This document shows, piece after piece, positions 32,610 to 42,425 of a stretch of 64,000 bases of DNA (position 1 is the stretch's first letter; each line of letters begins with the position of its first letter). Origin of the DNA: Hyphomonas polymorpha PS728 (GTDB lineage Bacteria > Pseudomonadota > Alphaproteobacteria > Caulobacterales > Hyphomonadaceae). The stretch covers positions 1 through 64,000 of the forward strand of contig NZ_ARYM01000012.1 in assembly GCF_000685315.1 (NCBI RefSeq). Reading direction: 5' to 3'. The translations under genes and the position numbers were made by a program. The notes below the pieces were generated by a model that was not told the origin of the DNA, searched no databases, and was given only the letters and a program-made list of their open reading frames with translations.

Positions 32610-33299
32610 ATGGCCCGCAAAGCCACCCCCGCTTCCCCGTCCGGCAAACCGTCAAGGCGCGCCCCTGCCAAGGGCGCACGCACCAAAACAGCAGCCAAAC
32701 CGGTCGTCACGAAAACGGACGCTGCCGGCCGGCGCCCGCGTGTGCGTGATGCCCGCCCGAAAATTGAGCGCGCGGCGCTCGAACTGTTCGTGAATGTCGG
32801 CGTCGATGCCGCCACCACGCGGGAGATCGCCGAAAGCGCCCAGGTTTCGGAAGGCGCTCTCTATCGCCACTATAAAGGCAAGGACGAGCTTGCCCTCGCC
32901 CTGTTCATGGAAACCCACAACCGCCTTTCGGTCATGCTGACCGAAGCTCTGGGCGGGACCGCCACTCTGGACGAGAAGGTGCATGCCGCCGTCGCCGCCT
33001 ATTGCGCCCTGGCGGATGAAGATTTCCTGCTCTTCTCCTTCCACCTCGTCTCGCTTCACAAATACCTCCCCTATGACCGGCGGCGCGAGGATGATCCGGT
33101 ATCCGTCACGGAACAGATCATTTCCGGCCTGATGGATGCCGGCGCCGTTCCGAAGGGGGATCCCGCCCTGAAGGCCGCCATGGCACTTGGCGTGGTGATG
33201 CAGGCAGGTCAGAACAAGATCTACAACCGCCTGCCCGGCCCGCTTTCCCGGCATGCGCCTGCCCTGGCGCGCGCCGTTCTCGCCGTTTTGAAGTCCTGA
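32610..33299 (+). CDS. TetR family transcriptional regulator
   Basis: A 229-residue TetR regulator. The DNA-binding domain starts after a basic Ala/Lys-rich tail of about 45 residues (MARKATPASPSGKPSRR onward). Its helix-turn-helix is at ATTREIAESAQVSEGALYRHYKGKDEL, residues about 69-95. The all-helical ligand domain follows, with many aromatic residues (LLFSFHLVSLHKYLPYDRR). The neighbour 35 nt downstream is an acyltransferase gene, so it may sense fatty acyl compounds and control that gene. The ATG at 32610 is preferred; a longer frame from 32550 runs through the inverted repeat. Confidence 0.92.
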   Translation: MARKATPASPSGKPSRRAPAKGARTKTAAKPVVTKTDAAGRRPRVRDARPKIERAALELFVNVGVDAATTREIAESAQVSEGALYRHYKGKDELALALFMETHNRLSVMLTEALGGTATLDEKVHAAVAAYCALADEDFLLFSFHLVSLHKYLPYDRRREDDPVSVTEQIISGLMDAGAVPKGDPALKAAMALGVVMQAGQNKIYNRLPGPLSRHAPALARAVLAVLKS

Positions 33300-33334
33300 C
33301 AGCCCCCTGACCGTTCCCCCTACGGAGCATTTCC

Positions 33335-34141
33335 ATGCGTGGCACTCTCTTCCAGCTGGCCTATTGGGTTCTCTCGATTGGCTATGTGCTCGTCTCGCTG
33401 CCTTTCCTGGCCTGGCCCGGCCATGGCCCGGTGCGCGCCATCATCCGCAGCTATACGCGGGCCATGAATTTCGCCCTGCGCCACATCGCCGGCATCCGCA
33501 AGGAAGTCCGCGGCCGTGAGCGCCTGCCCGAAGGCGCCTTCGTGATCGGCGCCAAGCACCAGAGCTGGGGCGACGGCTTCCTGATCTATCCGGAAATCAA
33601 GGATCTGGCTTTCGTCACCGGCGATCATCTCGAACGCTTCCCGCTGGTCGGCGGCATCCTCAAGAAGCTCGGCGCCATTGTCATCGACACGTGCGGCGGC
33701 GGCGAGAAGAAAGCGTCTTCGCTGGCCAATGGCATGCACAAGGCCAAGGCCGATGGCCGCCGTGTGCTGATCTATCCCGAAGGCCACCTTGCCCCGGTTG
33801 GCTATCATTTCCGCTACAAATCCGGCGTCTGGCACATGGCCGAGGCGATGGGCGTGCCCGTCGTGCCGGTTGCCACCAATATCGGTGTGTTCTGGCAGCA
33901 GCAGGAAAGCCCTCGCCGCCAGGGCACTGCCGTCATCGAATTTCTCGAGCCGATCCCGCCCGGCCTGCCCCGGGACGAGTTCATCGCCCGGCTGACCGAA
34001 GCGGTTGAAACACGCACTGCCGAACTGGTGGCTGAAGCGACCGGTGAGCCCGCCGCCCGCGCCCGCCTCATTCCGGACCCGCCTAACGGCTTCGAGGCTG
34101 CCCCGACCCTGGAAGACCTTGCCGCCTACAAGAAGGCTTGA
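33335..34141 (+). CDS. 1-acyl-sn-glycerol-3-phosphate acyltransferase (PlsC-like)
   Basis: A 268-residue inner-membrane acyltransferase that adds an acyl chain to lysophosphatidate or a related lipid. The HX4D motif reads KHQSWGD (about residues 74-80), the YPEGH block is at about residues 148-152, and a hydrophobic N-terminal helix (LAYWVLSIGYVLVSLPFLAW) anchors it. It starts 35 nt after the tetR stop, probably in one operon. The C-terminal 60 residues extend beyond the core domain. Whether it is the cell's essential PlsC or a paralogue cannot be told. Confidence 0.9.
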   Translation: MRGTLFQLAYWVLSIGYVLVSLPFLAWPGHGPVRAIIRSYTRAMNFALRHIAGIRKEVRGRERLPEGAFVIGAKHQSWGDGFLIYPEIKDLAFVTGDHLERFPLVGGILKKLGAIVIDTCGGGEKKASSLANGMHKAKADGRRVLIYPEGHLAPVGYHFRYKSGVWHMAEAMGVPVVPVATNIGVFWQQQESPRRQGTAVIEFLEPIPPGLPRDEFIARLTEAVETRTAELVAEATGEPAARARLIPDPPNGFEAAPTLEDLAAYKKA

Positions 34142-34178
34142 GCCTCGCCCCGGAATGACTATCTAAGCAGTACAGGCA

Positions 34179-34222
34179 GGAGGACGGCCTCCCCCATACC
34201 GGGAACGCTTCGGGACGGCCCG
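34179..34222 (+). promoter_or_regulatory. guanidine-II riboswitch (mini-ykkC)
   Basis: Two small hairpins, each with the loop ACGG, are visible: GGAGG-ACGG-CCTCC at 34179-34192 and CGGG-ACGG-CCCG at 34211-34222, 18 bases apart. Two stems with ACGR loops are the defining structure of the guanidine-II riboswitch. The second hairpin lies 5 nt before the ribosome site CGGGAG (34228-34233), fitting translational control. The downstream gene is a Gdx/SugE exporter, the classic target. Confidence 0.93.
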
Positions 34223-34240
34223 TTTCTGCGGGAGCTTCCC

Positions 34241-34555
34241 ATGCCTTGGGGCCTTCTTGTCGTCGCCGGTCTGCTGGAAATCGTCTGGGCCGCTGCGATG
34301 AAACAATCGGCTGGTTTCACCCGGCCCATCCCCACCCTCATAATGATCGCGGCCATGCCGGCCAGCTTTGCGCTGCTGGCAATGGCGATGAAATCTCTGC
34401 CGCTGGGTACGGCCTATATGGTCTGGACCGGTATCGGCGCGGCGGGCGCGTTCATCTTCGGCGTCATCTGGCTCGGCGAAGCGGCCACTCCGATACGCCT
34501 CCTCGCGGCAGCCATGATCGCGGGCGGCATCGTTTTGATGAAGCTGGCGAACTGA
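34241..34555 (+). CDS. gdx: guanidinium exporter (SMR family, Gdx/SugE)
   Basis: A 104-residue four-helix small multidrug resistance protein that works as a dual-topology dimer and exchanges guanidinium for protons. The Gdx signature is seen in LLEIVWAAAMKQSAGFTRP, where the glutamate (E13) is the coupling residue. GTAYMVWTGIGAAGAFIFG and MIAGGIVLMKLAN are the later helices. Older names are SugE and QacE-like. The riboswitch directly upstream makes the guanidinium role secure. It is a single gene, convergent with the DNA glycosylase gene. Confidence 0.95.
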   Translation: MPWGLLVVAGLLEIVWAAAMKQSAGFTRPIPTLIMIAAMPASFALLAMAMKSLPLGTAYMVWTGIGAAGAFIFGVIWLGEAATPIRLLAAAMIAGGIVLMKLAN

Positions 34556-34564
34556 CACGCAGGG

Positions 34565-35065
34565 CTATTCCTGAGGACTGCCCAGAAGGCCCGATCGCCA
34601 AAGCGCCAGCTTGTCGTCAAAGCGGCGCGCGGCATGGGCGGGGCTGGTTGAAGGCAGTGTCACGGCCTCTGCGCCCGGCGGCACATGAACCGCCGCGTAT
34701 TTCCGGAAACTCGCGGCCGCCTTGCCGCCATTAAGGCCGATCCGGCGAATATGCGGATGGACGGCAAAGAAAGCGCCAAAGTCATTGGGCACCTCCTCGC
34801 GGATATCTGCGTCGAGGCTGCCTGCCCGCAGGCATAGCTGCAGCACATCCCACACCGCGACCTTTTGCTGGCGCAGCCGCATGGCGCGGTCAGCATAGGC
34901 AAGCTGCGGGCCGGCGCCGAAGAGGTGGCCCATGATGGGCCAGAAGGCATTGCGGGCATGGGCATAATACTGCCCCGTTTCCAGCGAGGCGATGCCGGGC
35001 ATGCTGCCGAGAATCAGAAGCTCAGCGTCTGGCGCCGAAAGAGGGGGAAATCCGCGAACCTGCAT
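34565..35065 (-). CDS. hypoxanthine/uracil-type DNA glycosylase (UDG family 6-like)
   Basis: A 166-residue glycosylase of the Mug/hypoxanthine-DNA-glycosylase branch of the UDG superfamily. The pocket motif is LLILGSMPGIASLETGQYYAH at residues 16-36, followed by RNAFWPIMG, and the intercalation loop is LPSTSPAHA. Such enzymes remove deaminated adenine (hypoxanthine) or uracil from DNA. It is 16 nt downstream of sufA and is probably read from the suf operon, although its role is unrelated. Confidence 0.87.
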   Translation of the reverse strand: MQVRGFPPLSAPDAELLILGSMPGIASLETGQYYAHARNAFWPIMGHLFGAGPQLAYADRAMRLRQQKVAVWDVLQLCLRAGSLDADIREEVPNDFGAFFAVHPHIRRIGLNGGKAAASFRKYAAVHVPPGAEAVTLPSTSPAHAARRFDDKLALWRSGLLGSPQE

Positions 35066-35081
35066 CAGCCCGCCGGGCAGA

Positions 35082-35441
35082 TTACTCGGCCCCGGCCGGC
35101 ACGATGGTCACGCTCTCGCCGCAGCCGCAGGCATCGGTCTGGTTAGGATTGCGGAACACGAATTTCTCATGGAGCAGCGTGGTTTCATAATCGACTTCGC
35201 TACCAAGCAGGAACAGCACCGCCTTGGCATCAATCAGGATGGTGACGCCATTATCCTCAACTACCTCGTCCAGCGGCTGAGGCGCCTCGGCATAGTCCAT
35301 CACATATTCCATGCCCGCGCAGCCGCCATTCTTGACGCCGACGCGCAGGAAACCCAGACCGCGCTCGGCCATGATTTCCTTTACGCGCGCGGCAGCGGCG
35401 TCGGTCAGGCGAACGGGTTTGGGGCGGGGTCTGCGGGCCAT
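35082..35441 (-). CDS. sufA: SufA/IscA-type A-type Fe-S carrier
   Basis: A 119-residue A-type carrier that takes nascent clusters from the SufBCD scaffold to apoproteins. The three cysteines are visible in KNGGCAGMEYV and ACGCGES (CxC near the C-terminus). It starts at 35441, 35 nt after the sufT stop, and is the last suf gene. A basic N-terminal ARRPRPKP tail is present. SufA is chosen over IscA by context. Confidence 0.93.
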   Translation of the reverse strand: MARRPRPKPVRLTDAAAARVKEIMAERGLGFLRVGVKNGGCAGMEYVMDYAEAPQPLDEVVEDNGVTILIDAKAVLFLLGSEVDYETTLLHEKFVFRNPNQTDACGCGESVTIVPAGAE

Positions 35442-35476
35442 GGTCTGTAAATAGGGGCGCGAAGCCCCTCCTTCAA

Positions 35477-35860
35477 TCAAAGCATGTTGAGCGCGAGGCG
35501 GGCCTCATCCGACATCCGCGAAGGATCCCAAGGCGGATCGAAGGTCAGGGAGACTTCGACAGCCTCGATTCCCTCAACGCTCTTTGCGGCGTTCTCAACC
35601 CAGCCAGGCATTTCGCCGGCCACGGGGCAACCGGGCGCGGTCAGCGTCATTTCGATGTCTACCTTGCGGTCGTCATCGATATCCACCTTGTAGATCAGGC
35701 CCAGCTCATAGATGTCGACCGGGATTTCGGGGTCGAAAACGGTCTTGAACGCAGCGATCAGCTCATCGGTCAGCCGGTCGAGTTCCTCCTGCGGAATCGC
35801 AGAGAGAGCCGCAGGATCGCGGACACCGAGCAGGTCTTGGGAGGTCATATCATCGGCCAT
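35477..35860 (-). CDS. sufT: SufT (DUF59/MIP18) Fe-S maturation factor
   Basis: A 127-residue DUF59 protein, an auxiliary factor for maturation of Fe-S proteins. The conserved DPEIPVDIYELGLIY at about residues 43-57 and TAPGCPVAGEMP with the reactive cysteine are clear. The short N-terminal tail is variable. It sits 8 nt after sufS and before sufA, the usual alphaproteobacterial order. Confidence 0.94.
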   Translation of the reverse strand: MADDMTSQDLLGVRDPAALSAIPQEELDRLTDELIAAFKTVFDPEIPVDIYELGLIYKVDIDDDRKVDIEMTLTAPGCPVAGEMPGWVENAAKSVEGIEAVEVSLTFDPPWDPSRMSDEARLALNML

Positions 35861-35868
35861 ATACGTAT

Positions 35869-37092
35869 TTATACCAGCATTTTGCGCGCTTTGGCGAGCG
35901 CTTCGCCCAGCGCGTCCACTTCAACCTCGGTATTATATAGGGCAAAGCTGGCCCGGGCCGTAGCCGGGACGCCTAAATGCTGCATTAAGGGCTGCGCACA
36001 GTGATGGCCCGCGCGGATGGCGACGCCGTAGCGATCAAGGATCTGGGCAAGGTCGTGCGGGTGGGCGCCCTCAAGGCTGAAGGCCAGCACAGCGCCCTTG
36101 CCGGCGGCCTCACCATGGATGCGGATGCCGTTGACCTGGCGCAAAATGCTCGCCGCGCGCTCGTAAAGGGCATGTTCGTGGGCGGCGATCTCCGCCTTGT
36201 CGAACTGCCCCAGCCAGCGCAGGGCCGCGCCAAAGCCAATGGCTTCCAGGATCGGCGGTGTGCCCGCTTCGAACTTGTGGGGCGCGGTGTTGTAGGTGAC
36301 CCGCTCCCTCTCGACGATCTCGATCATCTCGCCGCCGCCCTGATAAGGCCGGGCGCGGTCCAGCGCGGCAGCGGTGCCATACAGCGCGCCGATGCCGGTC
36401 GGGCCATAGATCTTGTGGCCGGTGATGACATACCAGTCACACCCGATGGCCTGCACATCGACGGGCAGATGAACCGCCGCCTGGCTGCCATCGATCAGGA
36501 TTTCGGCGCCAGCGGTATGGGCAAGCTGCGTGATCGGGGCCACATCCGTCACCGTGCCGAGCACATTGCTCATATGGGTGATGGCCACCATCTTCGTCTT
36601 CGGGCCAATGGCATCCGCCATCGCCTCCATATCAAGCGAGCCATCTTCCTTGAGGCCGACCCAGCGCAGCACGGCGCCATGGCGCTCGCGCAGGAAGTGC
36701 CAGGGTACGATATTGGAATGGTGCTCCATGATGGAGAGCACAATCTCATCGCCGGGCTGGATGCGCGCGGCGAGCGCAGAGGCAACAAGGTTGATGCCCT
36801 CGGTAGAGCCTTTGGTGAAGATAATATTATCCGTAGACGGCGCATTCAGGAAAGCGCGCACGGTTTCCCGCGCAGCCTCGAAGGCTTCGGTCGTCTCGTT
36901 GGCCAGCGTGTGCAGGCCGCGATGCACGTTGGCATACGCCGTGCGCATCTGGCCGGCGAGCGCGTCGATGACAGCATTGGGCTTCTGCGCGCTGGCAGCG
37001 TTATCCAGATAGACCAGCGGATGGCCATTCACCTCACGCGAGAGGATCGGAAATTCAGCGCGGATGGCGGGGATATCGAGCTTGCGGGACAT
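35869..37092 (-). CDS. sufS: cysteine desulfurase SufS
   Basis: A 407-residue PLP-dependent class II cysteine desulfurase that releases sulfur from cysteine as a persulfide for the SufBCD complex. The PLP lysine is in ITGHKIYGPTGIG, and the persulfide cysteine is C365 in RAGHHCAQPLM. EHHSNIVPW and GSQAAVH are further active-site blocks. The gene starts 5 nt after sufD. No sufE was found in the window, so the sulfur relay partner must be elsewhere. Confidence 0.97.
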   Translation of the reverse strand: MSRKLDIPAIRAEFPILSREVNGHPLVYLDNAASAQKPNAVIDALAGQMRTAYANVHRGLHTLANETTEAFEAARETVRAFLNAPSTDNIIFTKGSTEGINLVASALAARIQPGDEIVLSIMEHHSNIVPWHFLRERHGAVLRWVGLKEDGSLDMEAMADAIGPKTKMVAITHMSNVLGTVTDVAPITQLAHTAGAEILIDGSQAAVHLPVDVQAIGCDWYVITGHKIYGPTGIGALYGTAAALDRARPYQGGGEMIEIVERERVTYNTAPHKFEAGTPPILEAIGFGAALRWLGQFDKAEIAAHEHALYERAASILRQVNGIRIHGEAAGKGAVLAFSLEGAHPHDLAQILDRYGVAIRAGHHCAQPLMQHLGVPATARASFALYNTEVEVDALGEALAKARKMLV

Positions 37093-37097
37093 GGGCT

Positions 37098-38320
37098 TCA
37101 GACTTCCGACAGCCAGGACTGTGCCTCTGCCCGCAGGGCCTCTTGATGATCGCCGGCCTCTTCCAGAGCTTCGGCAATGAAAGCTTCAGTCAGCAGCGCG
37201 CGGGCCTTCTCCAGAGGAATGCCGCGCTGACGCAGATAGAACAGCTGGTTCTGGTCCAGCGCGCCTGAGGTGTTTCCGTGCGCACACTGAACATCATCTG
37301 CCAGGATTTCCAGTTCCGGCTTGGCGAACACTTCCGCGCCTTCTTCCAGCAGCAGCGCGTTATGCTGCATCGAGGCGTCGGTCTGCTGGCCGGCATTGCG
37401 AGGCACATGGAACTTGCCCTGGAACACGCCGCGCCCGCCATCCAGCACAGCGCCCTTGGTCACCTGCCTTGTCACGCAGGCACGCGCGCCATGGCGCACA
37501 TGGCTGGTGAAATCGATGTGATAGCCGTCGCCCGCCAGATAGGCCGCATTGAGCGTGGCGTGAGAGCCGGTTTCCTGGTGCACGAGGCGCGTCTCGATGC
37601 GCGCGACCTTCGCGCCGAATGCCAGCACGGTCTGCTTCGTTTCAGCGTCCGCATCCTGATGGATCAGCGCCGTGATCGCCTGCGCTTCGGTCTTGCCGCC
37701 GCGCTGATAGACGGCGCGGGAGAGCTTTGCGCCTTCCTGCAGCGTGTACTCGACAAGTGCGGTGGAAAGGGCCGCGCCGCCCAGATGGCTTTCGGAAACC
37801 TCAAGCCGGGCGCCGGGGCGCAGCAGAAACACCACACGCGCCGCATTGATGGCGCCAGGGCCGGAGAACACCATGTGCAGCCGCACAGGCGCCTCATCCG
37901 TGACTTCCGCGAGCAGCGTTGCCGGAGCGTTCTTCGCTCCGGAGAGCGCAGCGGCCAGCGCACCGAGGGGCGCGTTTTCAGCGCCGCTCATCGCCTGAGC
38001 CTCATCCTTCGCCAGAAGGCGGAGGCCGGGTGGCAGAGTGGCGGGCGCGGTATAGCCCTGCGGGGTAAATTTCAGCGTGGCCACACCGTCCGTAGCGAGA
38101 GGGTCCGTCGCCGGCGGCACAGCGGGCGCGTCCAGCGCGCCGACCGCAACCTTGAAGTCGCTCCAGCGCCAGTCTTCGATGCGGCGATGCGGCAGGCCGG
38201 TCTGCGCGAAAGCTTCAAACAGGCGCTCCCGGCGCGGATCCGCCTTCAGGGCGGCATAGCGCGCGACCAGTTCGAGTTCCGCAACCGTCGGATTACGGAT
38301 CATATCTTTCAGGGCGGCGC

Positions 38321-38324
<4 letters not shown>
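37098..38324 (-). CDS. sufD: Fe-S cluster assembly protein SufD
   Basis: A 408-residue SufD, which pairs with SufB on the SufC ATPase to form the SufBC2D scaffold. Recognised by the beta-helix core ending HGNTSGALDQNQLFYLRQRG, the same closing block as SufB, and by the N-terminal PHRRIEDWRWSDFK. The start is GTG at 38324, overlapping the sufC stop (GTGA), so translation is coupled. Sequence is far less conserved than SufB, as usual. Confidence 0.93.
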
Positions 38325-39082
<758 letters not shown>

Positions 39083-39149
39083 GGCGGGGATTTAGGGCGC
39101 CCTGCGATGATTTGAAAGCGCAAAGCGCCGAAAAGCCGCTGCTGCGCCC

Positions 39150-39239
39150 CTAACCGATGACAGCAGCCAGCAGCGGAGCGGCAAAAATGGCCAGCGCCAG
39201 CAGCACATAGCCGCCAATTTCCTTGAATAGTCCCGACAT
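39150..39239 (-). CDS. 29-residue membrane peptide
   Basis: A short frame, MSGLFKEIGGYVLLALAIFA followed by nine more residues, with one hydrophobic helix from residue 10 on. GAGGGAG is 9 nt before the ATG. A hairpin in the RNA, GGGGGCC with GGCCCCC (39255-39273), lies just upstream and could affect its translation. The frame is too short to prove. It sits between a lipoprotein gene and sufC on the same strand. Other possibility: leader or non-coding. Confidence 0.4.
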   Translation of the reverse strand: MSGLFKEIGGYVLLALAIFAAPLLAAVIG

Positions 39240-39315
39240 GGGTGATGCTCCCTCAGGGGGCCCCACCGGCCCCCGCCGGGCTGTCATCAGCAAGAATTGT
39301 GCCCGATTGAACCGT

Positions 39316-40029
39316 TCAGGGGGCCGCGCAAAAGCTGGTGGGCTCAAGCCCCGGCGCAAGCCGGAGGATTTCGCAGCGCCCCCCGCGCCGGGGTGGCTGG
39401 CTCCCTGCCGCGTGGACCAGGGCGAGCTCCTGAAGCGCGGCGCCGGTCACGCGGTAATAGGCGGTTTCCCAGTCTGACGCGCCGGTGCGGCTGGCTGCGG
39501 CGATCATGCCGCCGGCTGTCCAGGCGATTTCGGCGCCGGTCACCTGCCCGGCATGAATAAAATCGCCGCTCTCCTGCTGTATCCACAGGGCATAGACCAT
39601 ATTTACGGCGTCCGTAGAGCGGGGAATGATGAGGTCCGCGCGCCGGTCGCCGTTCACGTCCAGCAGTTGCGGATAGACGTACAGCCCGTGGATGACTTCG
39701 GAGAAATCGGCGATAGGGCGGCCCTGGCGATCCATCACCGAAATACTCACAAAGCCCGAAGGACCGAGCATTTCCCAGTCCAGAGGGTCGGTTTTGAGGA
39801 TCAGGTGAAGGCCTTTCACCCCGCTGAAGCGGCAATCGGGGAGCCGCTCGGCACGGTCGCCAGTAAGGGTTTGAGCCGCCGCGCAGTCCGGCAGCAGCGA
39901 CACAGCGGCCAGCCGGGCACGGCGCTCGGCTGTTTCTTCGGGCGAAATGTCTGGATTTGTGGCGCAGGCAGCCGTCAGCATCAGGGCGGCGAGGCCCAGA
40001 CCAACAGCGATTTTAACCAGGTTTTTCAT
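39316..40029 (-). CDS. lipoprotein paralogue 1 between sufB and sufC
   Basis: A 237-residue exported lipoprotein (signal ending TAAC near residue 22). The body is related to the next gene upstream: compare GLYVYPQLLDVNGDRRADLI with GFYNYPFLEDLTGDGAADLM, and then VYALWIQ, DWETAYY and LQELALV. The DxNGDxxADL stretch resembles an FG-GAP/calcium-loop repeat. Cysteines at both ends (DCAAAQ and FCAAP) may form disulfides. Function unknown. It lies inside the suf cluster, 65 nt behind its paralogue, and probably shares their transcript, but no tie to Fe-S assembly is visible. Confidence 0.85.
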   Translation of the reverse strand: MKNLVKIAVGLGLAALMLTAACATNPDISPEETAERRARLAAVSLLPDCAAAQTLTGDRAERLPDCRFSGVKGLHLILKTDPLDWEMLGPSGFVSISVMDRQGRPIADFSEVIHGLYVYPQLLDVNGDRRADLIIPRSTDAVNMVYALWIQQESGDFIHAGQVTGAEIAWTAGGMIAAASRTGASDWETAYYRVTGAALQELALVHAAGSQPPRRGGRCEILRLAPGLEPTSFCAAP

Positions 40030-40094
40030 GCCAGAGTCCCTGCGAGCCGGCGGTTTCCTGCCGCCACCCCAGCAAGTTTCGTGCCTGCCCGGCT

Positions 40095-40811
40095 TTATTC
40101 GGTGGGCGCGTCAGCAGCCGGCTGGCAGAAAGGCGCGATATCCACCCCGTCGGCAGATCGGATGACTTCGCAGGCGGGCTGGTCTGACGCCGGCTCGCCT
40201 TCCTCCGGATCGGCGCGGGTCACCACGACGGCAATCTCCTTCAGGGCACCATTCTCGACCGAATAATAGCTCGTCTCCCATTCGAAGGCAGAAGAACGGC
40301 CAGACGCAGCGATCAGGCCGTCGCTGCCCAGCGTGATGTCAAAGCCCCCAAGCTCGCCGGCCCGGCTGAACAAGCCATCAGCGCCCTGAATCCAGAGCGC
40401 ATAGCTGATGTTCACCATGCCGGAGAGTTGCGGCAGCATCAGGTCCGCCGCGCCATCGCCGGTCAGGTCTTCCAGGAAAGGATAGTTGTAGAAACCGGTG
40501 GCCGCTTCTTCGATGACCTGCAGGGAGGCGCCATCAGCGCCTGTAAGCTCGGCGCGAAGCGTGCCTTCGCCATCCGTCATCTGTGTAGAGCTGACCACAA
40601 CATTCCTGCCATCGCCCAGTTCCAGCCGGCAGCTGGTAAGCTGGGGCAATTGCCCGCCGCTCGTGGCCTCGGCATCCGCGCAGGTGGGAAGGCTGGCGGC
40701 CGTGACGGCGGCTTCTTCCGCAACGGGGGCGGTTTCACCCGGCGCCTCCGCTTTCGGCGTACAGGCGATCAGTGCGACAAGCGGCAAAGCCGCAAGCAGT
40801 TGGAATTTCAT
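40095..40811 (-). CDS. lipoprotein paralogue 2 between sufB and sufC
   Basis: A 238-residue lipoprotein with signal MKFQLLAALPLVALIAC and an acidic Glu/Ala-rich linker before the domain. The domain is homologous to the neighbour at 39316, with DLTGDGAADLMLP, ISYALWIQGADG and FEWETSYYSVENGALKEIAVV as the clearest shared blocks. Cysteine pairs near both ends are kept. It starts 51 nt after the sufB stop. The pair came from a tandem duplication. Function unknown. Confidence 0.85.
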   Translation of the reverse strand: MKFQLLAALPLVALIACTPKAEAPGETAPVAEEAAVTAASLPTCADAEATSGGQLPQLTSCRLELGDGRNVVVSSTQMTDGEGTLRAELTGADGASLQVIEEAATGFYNYPFLEDLTGDGAADLMLPQLSGMVNISYALWIQGADGLFSRAGELGGFDITLGSDGLIAASGRSSAFEWETSYYSVENGALKEIAVVVTRADPEEGEPASDQPACEVIRSADGVDIAPFCQPAADAPTE

Positions 40812-40862
40812 GGGTCTCTCCTCCGCAGCCGATCCTATCGCGCGCCGGGAGAAAAACGCAAT

Positions 40863-42425
40863 CTAGCCAACGCTGCCTTCGAGGCTGACTTCCAGAAGTT
40901 TCTGCGCCTCGACAGCAAACTCCATCGGCAGTTCCTGCAGCACTTCGCGGACGAAGCCGTTGACGAGCAGGGCAACAGCCTGCTCCTCGCCAATGCCGCG
41001 CTGGCGGACATAGAAAAGCTGGTCTTCGGAGAGCTTGGTCGTCGTCGCTTCATGCTCGAGCTGCGCGTCGGCGCGGCGGTTTTCGATATAGGGCACAGTA
41101 TGGGCCCCGCACCGGTCGCCGATCAGAAGGCTGTCGCACTGGGTGAAATTGCGCGCGCCTTCAGCCTTCTTGTGAATGGAAACAAGACCGCGATAGGTGT
41201 TGTCGGATTTGCCCGCCGAAATGCCCTTGGAGATAATCCGGCTTTTCGTGCGCTTGCCCAGATGGATCATCTTGGTGCCGGTATCGGCCTGCTGGCGGCC
41301 ATTGGTGACGGCGATGGAATAGAACTCGCCGACAGAATCGTCGCCCCGCAGCACGCAGGACGGATATTTCCAGGTGACGGCAGACCCTGTTTCCACCTGC
41401 GTCCAGGAAATCTTGGAGCGGGCGCCGCGGCAATCGCCGCGCTTGGTTACGAAGTTGTAGATGCCGCCCTTGCCATCCTCATCGCCCGGCCACCAGTTCT
41501 GCACCGTGGAATATTTGATTTCGGCGTCATCGAGCGCCACGAGTTCAACCACGGCGGCGTGAAGCTGGTTCTCGTCCCGCATCGGCGCGGTGCAGCCTTC
41601 AAGATAAGAAACGTAGGCGCCCTCATCGGCGATGATCAGTGTACGCTCGAACTGGCCGGTATTCTCCGCATTCATGCGGAAATAGGTCGACAGCTCCATC
41701 GGGCAGCGTACGCCCTTGGGAATATAGACGAACGACCCGTCGGAAAAGACAGCCGAATTGAGCGTCGCATAGAAATTGTCGGAGGTCGGAACGACCGAGC
41801 CGAGATATTTCTTCACCAATTCCGGATGCTCATGCACGGCTTCGGAGATCGACATGAAGATCACGCCGGCCTTCTTCAGCTCCTCGCGGAAAGTGGTGGC
41901 AACGGACACGGAGTCGAACACCGCATCGACGGCCACCTTGGGCCGCTCGCGCGCGGTCGCGGCGGTTTCAGCCGCGCCTTCGACGCCGAGCAGCACTTCC
42001 GCCTCGCGCAGCGGGATGCCGAGCTTTTCGTAAGTCTCCAGAATTTCCTTTGGGACTTCATCGAGCGACTTGTACTTCGCGCCGGCCTTGGGCGCCGCGT
42101 AGTAATAATAGGCTTGGAAGTCGATCTTGGGATAATCGACGCGGGCCCAGGAGGGTTCTTCCATGGTCAGCCAGCGGCGATAGGCCTCTAGGCGCCATTC
42201 CAGCAGCCATTCGGGCTCGCCCTTCTTGGCGGAGATGAAGCGGACGGTATCCTCGGAAAGACCCTTCGGGGCCATGTCCATTTCAATGTCCGTGACGAAA
42301 CCGGCAGAATAATTCTCCGACTCCAGGCGCTTTGCCGCCTCGACCGTCTTCGCATCGATGCCTTCCTTCACCTTCACCTCGGTGCACTCGTCATCATGCT
42401 CTTCAATTCCGCCGCAGCATTCCAT
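40863..42425 (-). CDS. sufB: Fe-S cluster assembly protein SufB
   Basis: A 520-residue SufB, the scaffold subunit that builds and holds the cluster with SufC and SufD. Family blocks include [70 protein letters not shown] and the closing [20 protein letters not shown]. The ATG at 42425 gives a start with four cysteines in 14 residues (ECCGG and DDEC), unusual for SufB; GTG codons at residues 17 and 19 are alternatives. The ribosome site is weak for all. It is the first gene of the cluster. The 265-base gap to the gene at 42691 must hold its promoter; no Irr, IscR or RirA site was recognised. Confidence 0.97.
   Translation of the reverse strand: MECCGGIEEHDDECTEVKVKEGIDAKTVEAAKRLESENYSAGFVTDIEMDMAPKGLSEDTVRFISAKKGEPEWLLEWRLEAYRRWLTMEEPSWARVDYPKIDFQAYYYYAAPKAGAKYKSLDEVPKEILETYEKLGIPLREAEVLLGVEGAAETAATARERPKVAVDAVFDSVSVATTFREELKKAGVIFMSISEAVHEHPELVKKYLGSVVPTSDNFYATLNSAVFSDGSFVYIPKGVRCPMELSTYFRMNAENTGQFERTLIIADEGAYVSYLEGCTAPMRDENQLHAAVVELVALDDAEIKYSTVQNWWPGDEDGKGGIYNFVTKRGDCRGARSKISWTQVETGSAVTWKYPSCVLRGDDSVGEFYSIAVTNGRQQADTGTKMIHLGKRTKSRIISKGISAGKSDNTYRGLVSIHKKAEGARNFTQCDSLLIGDRCGAHTVPYIENRRADAQLEHEATTTKLSEDQLFYVRQRGIGEEQAVALLVNGFVREVLQELPMEFAVEAQKLLEVSLEGSVG

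Noticed and set aside
32610-33299. The TetR protein as regulator of the GATATATC regulon
   Set aside because: Its own promoter carries an unrelated inverted repeat and no GATATATC site; it is 6 kb outside the cluster.
40428-42191. 587-codon plus-strand open frame
   Set aside because: It is antisense to sufB and lipoprotein 2; long antisense frames are expected at this GC content and it shows no domain.
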